In this document: positions 1 through 12,856 of the stretch, piece after piece
Layout: every line of letters begins with the position of its first letter
Position numbering within the stretch: the first letter of the stretch is position 1
Assembly (NCBI GenBank): GCA_027946365.1
Contig: JAPEUQ010000007.1
Coordinates: 434,001-498,000, forward strand
Length of the DNA: 64,000 nucleotides
Source of the DNA: Kalmusia sp. IMI 367209
Lineage: Eukaryota > Ascomycota > Dothideomycetes > Pleosporales > Didymosphaeriaceae
Direction: 5' to 3'
Notes under the pieces: generated by a model
What the model was told of the DNA's origin: nothing
What the model saw: the letters and a program-made list of their open reading frames with translations, nothing else
Databases searched by the model: none
Translations under genes and position numbers: made by a program

Positions 1-642
1 CGCAGCTGCCACCACGAGTCTGTCAGATTCTCCATGGACTCAAAAATGCTCTCTTTTCATTTTCGGGATGCTTTTAGGTGTTGGGCGAATGTCTTCATGT
101 ATGCAGCATACCCAGAAATGTGGCAAGAACTCGTGGAATGTAGGGAACTGCAAGTCTTCATTCCTCTATAAATGACTGGCAATGGCTCTGGTTGTTAGGG
201 CTGATTTCAACGTTTGATATCTTGGTTGCAATGGAAAGGAAATGGAACACGAGACAGCTAAATGCTCCCAGCTAAGTCGCGGTAGGCCGCGATGAACGCT
301 ACTAAAGTGTAGCGACCGGGTCGAGATGAAATGTGCCTCACACATATCTAGCCATACGCTCTATGTATGCTTCCGGAATACTCCAGCAACGCGAAGGGAA
401 CATACAACAGGTAAACAGGTTGCGCAACGACGAAAGTTGACACCTGAGTTCACTGCCAAGTACTACGCTAGGTCATATATAGGCTAGCGTGATTTACGCG
501 AGCCTTCCCACATTCCCCAGATTGAGTCGTCAACGACTGCTACAAACGCAAGAAGTTTCCATCAGCATACTACAGTACACAGCAATTCGAGCTGAGATCT
601 CTATAATTTCTAGAATCTATTGGTCATTTCCTACACGATACA
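1..642. other. Intergenic, upstream of the eL6 gene
   Basis: No convincing coding region is seen here. A TATATA-like stretch lies at about 474-481, some 165 bases before the eL6 start codon, and could belong to its promoter. The rest is unremarkable mixed-composition sequence. Confidence 0.5.
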
Positions 643-1264
643 ATGACGGAACAGAAATTCTCGAAATACTACCCTGCCGAAGATGAGGCGCAAATGAAGA
701 AGGTATGTAGAATCGCGTAGCACCTCAAGCGAAGGAAAGGTATTGCTTCGTCATTGCGGTGCTAAGAGCATGTTGAAGGCCCGAAAGACCGCTCAACCAA
801 CCAAGTACCGTACCTCGCTCCAACCAGGCACAGTACTTATTCTGCTGTCTGGCCGCTTTAGGGGCAAGCGCGTCATTCTTCTTCGCCAGCTATCCCAGGG
901 CGTTTTACTTATCACGGGTCCTTTCAAGTCCAATGGTGTTCCGTTGCGGCGCGTTAACCACCGTTACGTCATCGCAACCTCCACTTCGGTCAACATTACT
1001 GGAGTCGACGATGAGGTATTGGATCGCGTGAGTAAAGACGAGTACTGGGCGCGCGAGAAAAAGGAGGGTAAGGGTGAGGAAGACTTTTTCCAGGACGGTG
1101 AAGCTCAGCAGAAAAAGGAAATTGACCCGCAGCGAATTGAGGATCAGAAGCAAATCGACAAGGTCATCATGGCCAACATCCGCAAGGTCCCGGATCTCGA
1201 GTCGTACTTGGCCGCTACTTTCAGTCTTAGAGGTGACGAGAAGCCGCACGAGATGGTGTTCTAA
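643..1264 (+). CDS. rpl6: 60S ribosomal protein eL6 (L6)
   Basis: Cytosolic large-subunit ribosomal protein eL6. It is split as exon 1 643-702, intron 703-778 (76 nt, donor GTATGT, branch-like TGCTAAG, acceptor AAG) and exon 2 779-1264. The product is 181 aa, close to the yeast Rpl6 length of about 176. The N-terminus has the family signature KYYPAEDEAQMKK. Exon 2 carries the conserved PGTVLILLSGRFRGKRV, GPFKSNGVPLRR and RYVIATST blocks and ends with the family-typical GDEKPHEMVF. The start at 643 was chosen because it gives this N-terminus; the longer open frame that runs into exon 2 from 743 is intron sequence. Identification rests on recalled family conservation. The intron near the 5' end is typical of fungal ribosomal protein genes. 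Confidence 0.96.
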
Positions 1265-2379
1265 GATGACTGAGTACGGAGGGTAGGCGAGAGTTTTCAA
1301 GATGAGGTCCGACAAGTTTACAAAGATACCCAGTCATGCTCGAGTCCTAAGCACTCGATACAGTGTCAAAAATACACGTGTTTAAACCGCTTAATAGTTC
1401 CATTTGTACTGACACAATGCTAACTACCTCAGAATATTTCAACTACCACATTTGAGAGAGTTTTAGCTCGAATAATTTAATATCTGCAGGACGACATGTC
1501 TACGGAGAAAAATGCTCTCATGGCTAGTCTCAATATGCCTAGCCTTGATGGAGTCGACCAACTCGTGCCCCCGTGAAATGATCCTATCTCCGTCTAAGCA
1601 TTGGAGCAGCAAGCTTCGGAGGTTCATCCTCTCTTTTCCGACACGGTAGCTGGCTCTATGTGATGTATGAGACCATTATCTCTACCTAGCACTGTGATTT
1701 GTAGCCAATTATAAACTTTGGTGCTGCTACAACTACGGTCTAAGACAAATCTGCGACAGAACAAAATTGAACTCTCAATGATCATAAACAAGGCTCCGGG
1801 GTCCGCTAAGTGTTGATATTCTTCACTCCATGGAGTATCAGTGTGGAGGGTCAAGGCTTTCGATTTAATCTGCACCAGATTTAAGACAGGATGAAACCAG
1901 GCCAGAGAAAGCTCAAGCTGCCATCAAACTCGTCAAATGCAAGCCGCTCAAGGACGGCCATTACTCAATTAATACGGCATAGGCAGGATTCTGGCGCTGC
2001 ATCTCTTCTTTTGGTTTGCTTGCTCTTGCTGTTGCCCGATAAGTCTAATAGCCATGTGGCAAGATATGAGACAGCTAGCCTATAAGCTCCTGCAAATTTC
2101 AGCTAATTGTACCTACACTGTCCGACTCTTGATTTAGTAGAGAACAGTGAATACCCCAAGTATCCATGTAATCCTGATTAGGGGCTTCACCCAGCAGCAA
2201 GTTCAAGTAGAGCAAAGAAATACCGAGATCATCTACAAAAGTCAAATTAAAATCCTAGCTATCGCCGTAGTCGTCACACAAAGGGCTACTCCTTGCTTTA
2301 TGAGTGAATAGTATTGTATACCCAAAAAGATACATATTTACAAAAGGCTATCCCTCTGAAATGAACATTGATAGCCCTC
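1265..2379. other. Intergenic, no gene seen
   Basis: Only short frames (60-85 codons) without protein-like composition or splice support are present. This holds the 3' regions of the convergent eL6 and secreted-protein genes. Confidence 0.6.
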
Positions 2380-2945
2380 CTAAACAAATGTCTGCTTCCC
2401 AGCACAAGCTCCCTTACCCAGCACCTTGTGCTTGGGAATCACTCCACCAGTGATCGTAGCCATGAGCGCCACAGTCTCCTGGTCACTCGGGTATCTAGTG
2501 ATGTGCCCAGAACCCGTAGTATCGACCGAGAAGAACAGTCCCCCCTTTCCACCCACAACCAACGCTTCGCTAGAGGGGTCTTCGGGCAGAGTCACATGGG
2601 CTACACCAGACAGGAAGTGCAGAAGGCTAGTCTAATCAGCTACTCAGTCCTCGAGGTCTAGTATAGGTACTTTTACGTAGGCACAGGCGAGAGATGAATC
2701 CCTCCATCAAATCTCGGGGGAATGATCACGACGCCGACGTCAGTGACAGGACTAATAGCCGAGACCTGCGCTCCATTGATACCAGGCGCGTTCGCGATGG
2801 CGAACGGCTCAGTTAGCTGCCAGCATTCGAAAGTAGAAGCGTTGTTCTTAGTGACTAGCGCAGTAGCGGTGAGATACGAAGCTGCTGTGGTGGTCTGGAT
2901 GAAGAAGGCGCTGCCAAGCAGCAGCAAGGAGGAGATAAACTGCAT
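2380..2945 (-). CDS. Small secreted protein, cupin-like, uncharacterised
   Basis: Exon 1 is 2945-2677 and exon 2 is 2626-2380, separated by a 50-nt intron (donor GTAAAA, branch-like CTGATTAG, acceptor CTAG). The product is 171 aa. Residues 1-22 form a signal peptide with a hydrophobic core (FISSLLLLGSAFF) and a likely cleavage near TTAAS. The mature part has PPRFDGGIH, then LSGVAHVTLPED and VGGKGGLFFSVDTTGSGH followed by RYPSDQETVAL. I recognise this pattern from small secreted proteins common in Dothideomycetes whose His-containing strands suggest a cupin-type beta-barrel. No function is established, and the cupin assignment is an inference. It could be an effector-like or cell-surface protein. 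The two exons join in frame only with this intron. Confidence 0.8.
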
Positions 2946-4978
2946 GTTGAAGATGCAGCTATGCAGCCAAGAGACTTGGAGCTTCTTGGAAGTGGATAAT
3001 AGATGCAGGTACCTAAATTTTGGGGATGGATGTTAATTTATGGGATGGGAGGACGAGATGTCGCGGGTACTCGGCGATTTCGGGGATATCGGGAATGTCG
3101 GGGAGGAGCAAGCCACTGAGTCTACTTGGCTATAATACAGTTTACAAGCTGTTGGAATTTTATTTAGATTAGTTTGATAGGCTAGGAAGAATTTGGTTTG
3201 TTTAGATGCTCTTACAATTAGTGACCCGCTGCCAGGGCGGACTCCGACGCAGTGGATCATGCACACTACCCGGTTGGCACTTCGAATGACCTAGTGACCT
3301 TCTAGCTGTTACCTTCTATACATTCCAGCGCATCTCACAACTATTTTGGGGGCTTCTATATACGGTGGGCACGCATGGGTAAATATCGTTTCGTTCGCCG
3401 GTCCGTGGCCGTAGACATCGCACACATGTCACCATACGCGTGGACAAAAGAAATAAGACGAAAACCCCAGTATAATAATTTACTTGAGTATCGATGGAAG
3501 ATTTGATCCCGGCTCGTACAAACTTACCAGTATGTGAGTCAAGGCTTTTGCGCCCTTAGTAACAACCACGTCTACTTCGCGAATCTAAAATCATTTACAG
3601 TTATCTCATGTGTATCTCCGGACGATTTTCTGCCCCATGATACTAGAAAGGTCATCGCCAGACGTTATGAATTCATTTATCGACTTCGGAATCTGACCAT
3701 GCTGTCTCTCCGCCCCTAAGTCGATAGTAGCTGTTCGACACGCACATGAACAACACCCTCCGATTTTTCCCACTGTTAATATTGGTCTTCTAATACAGTC
3801 CGCTACGATCGCCCGAAGATATTGCTGTAGCCGATACACGTCTTTCCAATTATTGGACAGTTACATAGGTATTTATCACACTACCCAGGGCCATCCTTCA
3901 ACTTAATGCGGTCCAAGAAGTCCAAAATGAGCATTCGATAAAAAATATGTGGCTTCCCAGTGGATATCTGGTACGAAAACGTTAAGCACATCGACATATG
4001 GGCGAGCCTCCCTCTCTCGCCCCTCGCAACCGTCTGGGTAAACTCGCATCACTCAAACCTTCCAACAGTTGCTCCTATACCTTGCTAGGCTCGACAAAGC
4101 TGCAATACACCAAAACAGAAAGATGCTCCTTATTCATGTCGGAAGGGCGTGGAATACCTAAAAAGTGTTATTGCCGGGATGATGTCTCGGTCAGTAAGAG
4201 TAAAGGGAGATGGCGCGAATGCCGGCCTCCCCCATACGTGGTTAGGCGAGCACTAAGTCAATCTTGAGTACTACAAAAATTCAATTCTGACGGCGGATGA
4301 CTCTCCTGGTGTCGAGCTCTCAAAAGACTAAAATTGTGGGGGCAGAGAAGCCATGCGTGCGAGATCGCGGCGCCTCAATAAAATTTGAGCAGCGGTAGAA
4401 AGTATATCGTACTCTCTACTTGCAGCGCCGTAATCTAAAAATAAGCAACGCTGAGAAGAATTCTTCTTCCCCGTCACGCCCCAATCACCTTACCAAGTCG
4501 AGTAACGGACTGGCTTTACGGGCTCTAGAATATCACGTGCACTGGGTCCATGTGGCGTGGGGTGGAGCATGACAGCATCCAAAACGACGACAGAAAGGTC
4601 ACACGTGGACAACAATGTTATTCGAAGAGATGGACAATGATCTGTATGCCCGGTTCGCTGCCTCGTTCTGCACTGCCTCGAAAATCGAAAAGTAGCACTT
4701 CTTGAGCTCATGCGTGCGTCCTCTTCGTGCCCTCTTAATAGCACAGCCAACCGCTCTCATGTGCATAATAAAACTTGAGAGAAACTACAAATGTGCTTCT
4801 AGCATGGAGCTTCCAAAAGACTGGAAATTCAAACTACTATAGTCTTGTGTGCGCTGTTGCGGAGTTGAAAAAAAAGTCGACTACTAATAATGTCTCAGTT
4901 GCTGCTCATCTACTACTAGGAGTTGCCCTGCTGTGGAATCTCATGTGGCAATTTACTAAAGTGACATTTCTTGAAAAT
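2946..4978. other. Intergenic, no gene seen
   Basis: A 2 kb stretch with only short, composition-poor frames. Around 3050-3270 a patch with repeated CGGGGATNTCGG-like words and a GTGACCCGCTGCC block looks like a possible remnant of a small transposon, but I could not find matching termini. Confidence 0.5.
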
Positions 4979-4988
4979 CGTGGGGTGG
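4979..4988 (+). repeat. 10 bp direct repeat, left flank of degraded element
   Basis: CGTGGGGTGG here is repeated exactly and in the same orientation at 10266-10275, just outside the other end of the AT-rich element. It is a candidate target-site duplication, although 9 bases separate it from the inverted repeat. Confidence 0.5.
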
Positions 4989-4997
4989 GTGGACTCA

Positions 4998-5022
4998 GCT
5001 GAGCCCACCACGCTAAAAGCTC
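4998..5022 (+). repeat. Left terminal inverted repeat
   Basis: A 25-nt sequence containing ACCACGCTAAAAGCTC that matches the reverse complement of 10233-10257 at 23 of 25 positions. It marks the left boundary of the AT-rich block exactly where composition changes. Confidence 0.75.
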
Positions 5023-8000
5023 GCTTAATCATGCGACGCTCAGGCCACCACACAATAACTGAGCCGACCAGCTTTCTCACTCACCCCACTAACAACCACC
5101 CAACACCTTGATAACTACTTAAATATAGCTTAATATACCTCCTAAAGTCTATAAAGATAAGTATTACTAAGCTTATTGCCGCGCGCCCGGCGTTCCAACC
5201 ACCTTCCCATTCATAAAGATAAGTAATAATAATGAGGTTAGCAATAGATTGCTATAGGCTTCTTAACCTTTTACTAATAATATATAGGATGGAGATAGGC
5301 CCTATCTTAGTAACTACAAGTGCCGCGCTTAAGGCGAAGATGAATAGCATTATAGTATAAATAATATCTTAAGAAGGTATTATTAACCTAATCTGAACCC
5401 CTATAGAAAACCCTTATACTAGATAATATAAAGGTCTACTATAAGAAATAGTATGATATTAAGCTAGGAGATAAAGATAAAGATAATAACCTAGTATTAC
5501 TAGAATTAAAAAGTTACTAGATAGGTATTATTAACCCGTTGCCAACCCGTTGCTAACCCTATATCAGCATTCTATAAGACCAATATAAAAGCATTAGCTA
5601 AAAAAGACCTAAGTATTCTAGTTACCTCTCCTTTAGTATCCTAGGCTCTTCTGATTGCATCGGCAACCCCATCTCAATAGGATCCCAACCCCTTCTAGCT
5701 ATTACCAACTCTAATAAGCTTAATTAAAAAGCGTACACTCCAGTCTACCTACGGTAGTCATAGTAGTAGTTATAAAAATAAGCATAGTAGTAGCTATAGA
5801 GGTATTAAGAAGGATACTAGGAAGGTTAAGGAGTCTATAAGGGGTTCACGTAGTACTATTAACGTAGATGCTTAAGATCTTACTTTTATATTTAATAGCA
5901 CGCTACCGCGCTATAAACGCCCTAAGGTCCCCTTATATATAAAGGCTAACAAAAAGAATAATATTAAAAAAAGAGATATAAGTAGATGGGTTGCCAACGG
6001 GCTGTCAATATGTTTTCAACCCCTTCTAATAATAAAATAGCCTAATTACGATACTCTTCACATTATCCTTAAAAATAATGGCATAGTATTCCTCTATAAG
6101 AACTATCACGATCTAGCTTAGGGGGGAGAGAACCCTAGCTAATATAATGGTATATTCGCCTTATTAACTCAACTCTAACCCCTTCTTAACCTAATCTTAC
6201 TATTTTAGGGTGCTACTTTAGCAAAGCGTGTGAAAATACCTTTTATTATAATTAGGGCTATCCTAATTCTAGAGATGACGACTACTTAACCTTAACGTAT
6301 AAGGCCTCTGAGCATACTAGAGATAGTGAGGAGGATACTATCTAGGGATTATAATAGTATTATTAAGGCGTTCTTAATACATTTAGTTATATATACCCAG
6401 TAAATTTAGCTATAGATTCATAGAGATTATAAAGTAATTAAGTAGGGTTAATATCTTAAAGATAATAGATAGGGGTTAACATAGGGTTCTCGAGACGTTA
6501 ATATAGTCTACCTAATACTCTAGCTATATAAGCTATTAGAGTATATACCTAGTTACTAGATAGCTAAATACCATACTAAGGGGTTCTTAAGGCACTTAAT
6601 ATATTTAAATCTCCTCTTATTATCCCTATTAATTATATATACAAACTTTTTACTATTCAAACATCTATTTAGCTTTTAATAATATATATATTTAGTATAT
6701 TATAAAGGCATAATAATAAAGCCTTCCTTAGGAATTAAAAAGGGATATAGAACCCCTCCGCATTACCTTAATTTCTAACTTAAGCTTTTTATTTATCAAC
6801 TCCTTTTATTTTATAGCTATCATCTATTTACGTAATTTAAGCTCCGCTCATCTAGCCTCAAGGTCCATATTATAATAAATAGCTTAACGTTAAAGGCTTA
6901 GTTCTAGTAAAGATATCCGAAAGGATAGATATAAGTTGAAAGCGGTTATTAGGGCTGCGAAGACTCACTTACTAATAATAATAAATAAATCCCTTACTAG
7001 TTAGTTACTAATATTACTTCTATGCTTTAAGGATGCCCTAGGCTTCATAAAACCAGTTAAGGACCTACGTATTATAGATTTCTCTTCCTCATTACTAGTA
7101 GAATTATCTACTTATTTAATACTAGTCCTTCGCTTCCGTTTATAATCTAAACGTGTTAGCATAGGGATATAAAGAGAGTTAGAACTATATATATATACTT
7201 TCTCTACGCATTTTTATATTCTCCTAACTAAAGGGTAGTCTTTAAATATTTATAGCGTAAACTTATTATATTGCGTGTCAATTATTGATTAATATCACAA
7301 TTATTAAGTTTTATAGCCCTTAAGGCGTTAGTATTACCTTCTTTTAAAGTTAATAACACCTATATAAGGATTATAGGGAGTAAATTTAGCTATTTACTAT
7401 ATAAGTATAACTTTTTACCTGTCTACTCAACATGGTTGGAGGTGTTCTCAAGGCGATACCAATCATCCTGGGCTATCTTAGAGATATAGTAATAGAGGCT
7501 ATATATAAATATAGTAATATATTTATATTTAGCTTAGTTTTATACTACGATCTGTTCATCACCTTAGTAAAGTATTAGTATAGTATCTATAATCTCTTAT
7601 TTTTAACTTACGTTTAAGCTTAGATAGGATTTTACTATATTAATCCTAACTACGTACGTGTAAAATTAACTATATCTTTTCTATTATATCTAGGTCTGGG
7701 TATTCCATCTGGTTCTCAACGCGTTCTATACCTATTTTAAAGTAGTGTGAGTAAAACTTTACTATATAAGTAATATAATAGCGCTATAGTCAACTAAATA
7801 GATTAATATAGCGTAAGTATTACCTAAACCCTATATAATAGCTTTAGAACATATTATAAAGGGGTTGTGAGGAGGTTATAATTACCTTAAGGAGGGTACT
7901 AACCTCCAAATTGAGCGCCATCCATATCTATAGTAATACCTATAAATCCTATCTAGTGAATATAACACCACTATACTAGTTAACTAGAGAGTTTCTCAAC

Positions 8001-10232
8001 CCATTTAAAGAGGATCTAAAAGGCTTAAGAATATAATTAGCGTCTCTTTATATTTATATAAATACGGGTAAGAGTAAATACTATATATTTAGCTATTATT
8101 AATATCTTAAGAAGGGGTTTCCATACACTTCCTATACTATTTATTAAAGTAAGCTATTATAAGTTCCTGCTAGGGTTCACGATTACGTTGGAATGATACG
8201 TTAATCTAAAAGTTAGCTAAGCTTATAAATATAATAGCCTGCTCTTTTCTTATTATAAGGATAAGAGTGCCTAATTGGGAATGATATATCTCACAGATAT
8301 ATGCCTAAAGGGGATAAGAAGGTATATATAGGGGGTTGAGAAGGGTATTTAAACCGTGTTAATATTCTTATAGTATATATTCATTTCAAATTGGACACTA
8401 GCTAGATCTAACCTAATGGGAACATATTAAGCTTTTCCTTATAAATAATAGCTCGTAGGCGATTAAGGTTATTAAGCGTTATATAAATTTAACTAAATAA
8501 ATTTACGCCGTATTTTTGGTATAGTAAGTCCATGAATGGACCACGTAGGAATAAAGCTAGTTAAGGTTACCTTATAAACCCCTTAAGGTTGGGTTAGGAA
8601 GAATATACCATAGATTAGGCTAGGATCCTTAACCTAGCGGATAAGCTCTATAAGTTTAGTTATAAGGACGCTAGGTAGCTTTATAGGTAGTAGTGGTGGG
8701 TGGGTATGTATACTATGTAAGGTAAATAGAAAGAAGGGATTCTCAACTAGATTTATAGAGATTAAGATATTAAACTTAACTTTATATAGTTGCTTTTCCA
8801 GCTTCCCATGTCCCTGTGGATAATCAACGTCTTATGAAGGCGTTAGTATTCCCTATTTAATAACTTTATAACCTAGTTATATACTATAGTTAGCTAGCTT
8901 TATAGTAGTTAAAAGTATAACTATATATATATCTTAGGGTCTTAGGTTACTTCTAAACCTATTATGAAGAGGTACTGGAGGTATTTAATAAAGTATTAGT
9001 AGAAAATCTTTTAAAAGTAATATTTATCTAGTATATATAGACCCTAATATACCTAACAGCTAATATAGTAGGAAGGGGAACTAGAGGAATCCTAAAGGTA
9101 TTAGAAGAGGTTATAAATAGGTCTAGTTAGTAACTAGTTAGTATTAAACTACTTACCATAGTACGGCTTCGTCTAATAACAGGGCCACATGTTAAACCCT
9201 ACGATGGGCAGAAAACACCACCCTAAAAGCGATACATAATAGCTATATACTAACTAAATATATTAATAAGGCCTTTAAAATACCTTAAGAAGGTCTACCT
9301 AATAGACCTTCTTTTGCGTAGGTCTAATTCCCTTAATATACATCTAATTAAGTATTTCATATATATTCTTAAATCTCTTTATTTATATGCGTATACGAAA
9401 ATGTTACTAAGGCGTTATTAAGATATTAATATCACTTAATCCCTATGTAGATAGACCAGATCCGTAAAGTACTTAAGTTAAAGAAAGGAGAGACTATACG
9501 TTTTATAGGACCTTTAACCATCTATAATACTATATCTAAGGTCATAAGAAGATATTAGTATAGAGTTAGAGAGGAGATTATACTAAGTCTCCTTCTACCC
9601 TTACCTACTTAAGCGTAGCTCTTTCCCTGCCAATATAGATGATAAATATATATCTATCTATACTTATTTAAAGATAATTAGGTAATAAGCTAATATATAT
9701 AATTATCTTTATTATTAGTAGTGGAGTCCCTGAGGTAAGAACACTTAGCGTAAAATTATTATCCTATAGGGTTAAAAATGGGTTTAGAACACCTTACTAT
9801 CATATTAATATATATATATTTACGATCTTCTTCCTCATTTTCCGCTATTAGTAAAGCCTCTATAGTAGAGCTTATATCCTCATCTCTCTTTTCATTTTTA
9901 CTACTATCAGAGAAATGGCTTTAGGACAGTTCAATTACTAATATAATTAGTAGGTATTCTTAATCCCTTTATAACCTATCTAGAACTTACATTACTGCCA
10001 TTCCTTAATACTTCTAGACACTACTCCTTCATCTATTTTTATAAGATACTGAAGGGGTTTATAAGGTATTAGTAACTAGTTCCTGTCCCCTAGCGTTATG
10101 CAACTATATTTTCTTAGGGTAAGTAGGGTGTAGGAAGGAGGAAGCTGGGGCGACCAAGGCTAGGATATACCCCACTAAGAAGTTTGTCAGCATACTAAGA
10201 GTTACTAGCGTAAATTTTTTTCTTAGTCGCCT

Positions 10233-10257
10233 GAGCTTTTAGCGTGGTCGGCTCAAC
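10233..10257 (-). repeat. Right terminal inverted repeat
   Basis: Reverse complement of the left repeat at 4998-5022 with two mismatches. The AT-rich, RIP-like composition stops immediately after it. Confidence 0.75.
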
Positions 10258-10265
10258 TACATGCA

Positions 10266-10275
10266 CGTGGGGTGG
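10266..10275 (+). repeat. 10 bp direct repeat, right flank of degraded element
   Basis: Exact copy of CGTGGGGTGG found at 4979-4988. Candidate target-site duplication, 8 bases outside the inverted repeat. Confidence 0.5.
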
Positions 10276-10733
10276 AGTTGGAATGCTTTGGCAACGTTAC
10301 AGAGCGATGAGAACCAAAAATTCACCGTCAGCAAGCATGCATGTCTCCACACTCTAAAATTTCTCGCACTAGACATGTAGTGATCGTTGGTACATTTTCT
10401 TCTCAACCAGCGAAGGGTTGGAGGAAGGAGAAAGGAAAGGAGGGAGAAGTGTTAGATGGTGATGATGGGCATCGCTTGAAAATGCAGTGACTATGCGTTT
10501 TCGAGGTAGTGGCTCCTTAACGAGTATGAGGTCTGGCGGGGAGCTTTTCCATTGCTGGACATCTTGCACCAACGACTGACGCGACACGTTTCAAGTAGTC
10601 TACTTGTATACAATCTTGCACTTAACATAACGTACTAGTACATATAAATCAATATTGTGACTTTGCCGTCTATATGGCTTAAGCGCTCTCCTTGCACACC
10701 TTTCCAAGCCTATTTCCAGGGTATCATAGTTCC
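10276..10733. other. Intergenic, no gene seen
   Basis: Normal base composition resumes. This is the 3' side of the dehydrogenase gene. One 72-codon frame on the minus strand has no supporting feature. Confidence 0.55.
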
Positions 10734-11978
10734 TCACTTCTTCTCAGTCTCTACCTTTTTCGCCAACCCCGCCTTCGCTATCGCCGTGTCAACACCACTC
10801 CACCTCCGCACAAGCGCCTGAACGCCCACCGGCAGCGCTTCCAATATCTCGATGTACCGCGAGTACAGTGGCACGGCAACCTCGCCGCTCTCGCCCTTCT
10901 CAATCAAGCCGAGTACAGTCTTCGCGATTTCAGCCGGAGAGACAATGGGCGCGAGGAAATTGCTCGGCGTCTTGACGCCCTCGAACATATTCGTGCCCAT
11001 CTGGCCTGGAGTGACCAATATGGTTTTGATGTCTTTCGCGTCTGGATTCTGAGCGAGCTCGGCGCGGAGAGAGTGGTGGAGCGCGAGAAGCGCGGCTTTG
11101 GACGACGCGTAGGAGGAGAGGTTTGCGGCACCGAGGCGGCCGAGGACGGAGGAGACGGTGACGATGGTGCCGCGGCGTTCTTGTAGCATGTGGGGGAGGC
11201 ATGCACGGAGGGTGTTGAAGTGGGAGAGGGTGTTTGTGCGGAATGTTCTGTGTTTAAAGTCAGTATGTGTGAGGGAAGAGGAGAGTGGCAGATGTACTGC
11301 TCGACTTCGTGGGCTGTAGAGTCAAGGATGGACTTTGTGTGGACGATGCCAGCGTTGTTGATCAGGATCGTTGGAGGACCGAGCTGCGCTGAATTAGCAT
11401 TGATTGACACCTTTGGGGTCTTGTGAAGAGCATACGTCTTCGACAATCTCGGCCACAGCGGCCTCAACCTGCTTTGCATCGCTGACGTCGCATTGGTAAT
11501 ATAGCACCCCCTTCTCCTCTGCCTCCTCATCGTCTACTTTCTTGACATCTAGAACGGCCACATTCGCGTTCCGCATGCCATATGTCTCAGCCAGCAGTCC
11601 ACCCAAGCCCTCTACACCCCCTGTAATCACAATGACCTCCTCGCTCAAATCGACCTCCCGTGGCACACCGTAGGCAATCCTGTCACTAAAGATATTGAAA
11701 ATTCCGATGACGCACATGAGCATAGCCCACGCGATCGCAATGCGCATCTCCAGAGCGTGCCATGGCGTGTACTGTGCGCGCAGGCACAACACCAAGATGC
11801 AAGCCACCCATGGGTGGAAGATTGTATATCCTAGCACATACCAGAGGAGGTCGATAGTGACGTAGCGATGCCAGGGTTCATCGGGGCGATCAAAGGAGCG
11901 CGGGAGCGAGACAGGGACTTCTCTGAGCTTGGGAGCGCCCATGGTGGGTGAGCTGCACGAGGTGGTGGGTTGGATCAT
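10734..11978 (-). CDS. Membrane-associated short-chain dehydrogenase/reductase
   Basis: Three exons: 11978-11436, 11383-11298 and 11247-10734, with introns of 52 and 50 nt (donors GTATGC and GTACAT, acceptors GCAG and ACAG). The product is 380 aa. Two hydrophobic segments (about residues 42-68 and 78-98) precede a classical SDR domain. The cofactor motif is TGGVEGLGG, followed by INNAGIVH, the catalytic Ser in VTVSSVLG and the SYASSK active-site motif (Tyr and Lys). The layout resembles the DHRS/17-beta-HSD11-like branch of lipid or retinol-type dehydrogenases anchored to ER or lipid droplets, so an NAD(P)-dependent oxidation or reduction of a lipophilic substrate is likely. The substrate cannot be named. 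A second in-frame ATG at 11942 (MGAPKLREV) is an equally plausible start. Confidence 0.9.
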
Positions 11979-12856
11979 TGGGGCGGTTTGGCGGGGCGGC
12001 GCGTATTCGCCAATCGTAGGATTAGATTAGAACTTAGCAGCGACAGAAACTATCCAGGAGTTGGAGAGAAAACGACAGAATGGTGTAAAGGAGAAGCAGA
12101 CGAGAAAGGAGACATGGTCGTTTTATTTCTTCGGCGTGGGCGTTGTGTCCTGAGGTGCAGTGCGTTTCATCCTCAGGCGCGTCCGGAGGGATGCCCACTC
12201 CCGATTAGCTTGCTCCGAAGGATAAGCGGCCTGCGCTACTTTATGTGCGTTGCACTTCGCACGTATGTCATGTACACGATATGTAAGAAGCTCATATGCA
12301 GTGAACGAGTCAAAAGCATGACTTCTATGACCAGTGGAATTCTTTTCTCCCTCTATTGTCGTCGCCCTTTTCGACTACTTGACAGCATTTCGCGTGCAAC
12401 ATGGAATGAGCAAACGAAACATTGCATCTGATTCTACACTATATACCAGCGTTGAGGACACTTATGATGGACTTGCTTGCCATACCGACACATTACCATA
12501 GCCTCACTAACAGTCTAGTCTCAGTGCGATCGCTCGGCGTCTCGTTGATCACTCTTTCTCCTCGGGTGAGCAGCGGCACCTGCTCTTTCCCCTTAGCAAC
12601 ACCACCTGCTGTTGCAGTAGTAGACATGACGTATTGTGCCATCCGAGATTGCCTTTATCAGTGCGTTGAGCCGTGCAGATGCCCATTAGTCTTGCGAACA
12701 ATTTCCAGTCCCGTCTCTTATTCTCCTTCACCTCCCGTTGCCACGCAGCATCTCTTTGGCGGCTAATTCTTCTTCCATCACACATAGTCCATCATCTTCT
12801 TCTTTCCGTCTTAGATCTTGCTTGTCAACATATCGTATCTCCTCCCCTGCCGGACC
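11979..12856. other. Intergenic, divergent promoter region
   Basis: Spacer between the divergently transcribed dehydrogenase and the BYS1-repeat gene. No convincing reading frame. Pyrimidine-rich tracts near 12760-12850 just precede the start of the next gene, as is common in filamentous fungi. Confidence 0.55.

Larger units (their letters stand above)
4998..10257. mobile_element. RIP-degraded transposable element with terminal inverted repeats
   Basis: A 5260-bp block, very rich in A, T and TpA, with few CpA or TpG dinucleotides and no frame longer than about 60 codons. Stops are everywhere on both strands. This is the signature of repeat-induced point mutation, which changes CpA to TpA in duplicated fungal DNA. 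The block is bounded by 25-bp imperfect inverted repeats (4998-5022, 10233-10257) and flanked by a 10-bp direct repeat. This suggests a DNA transposon, perhaps Mutator-like given the target-site size, but no transposase can be read and a nested composite is possible. Islands of less mutated sequence occur at about 5180-5215, 7430-7480, 8800-8840 and 10100-10200. Confidence 0.8.

Noticed and set aside
3033..3266. Possible small transposon remnant or gene fragment
   Set aside because: Repeated CGGGGAT-like words are present, but no matching termini, target duplication or transposase motif could be seen.
5000..10250. CRISPR-like or satellite array because of recurring short words
   Set aside because: Spacing is irregular, orientation is mixed and the words are RIP-resistant survivors; the organism is a fungus.
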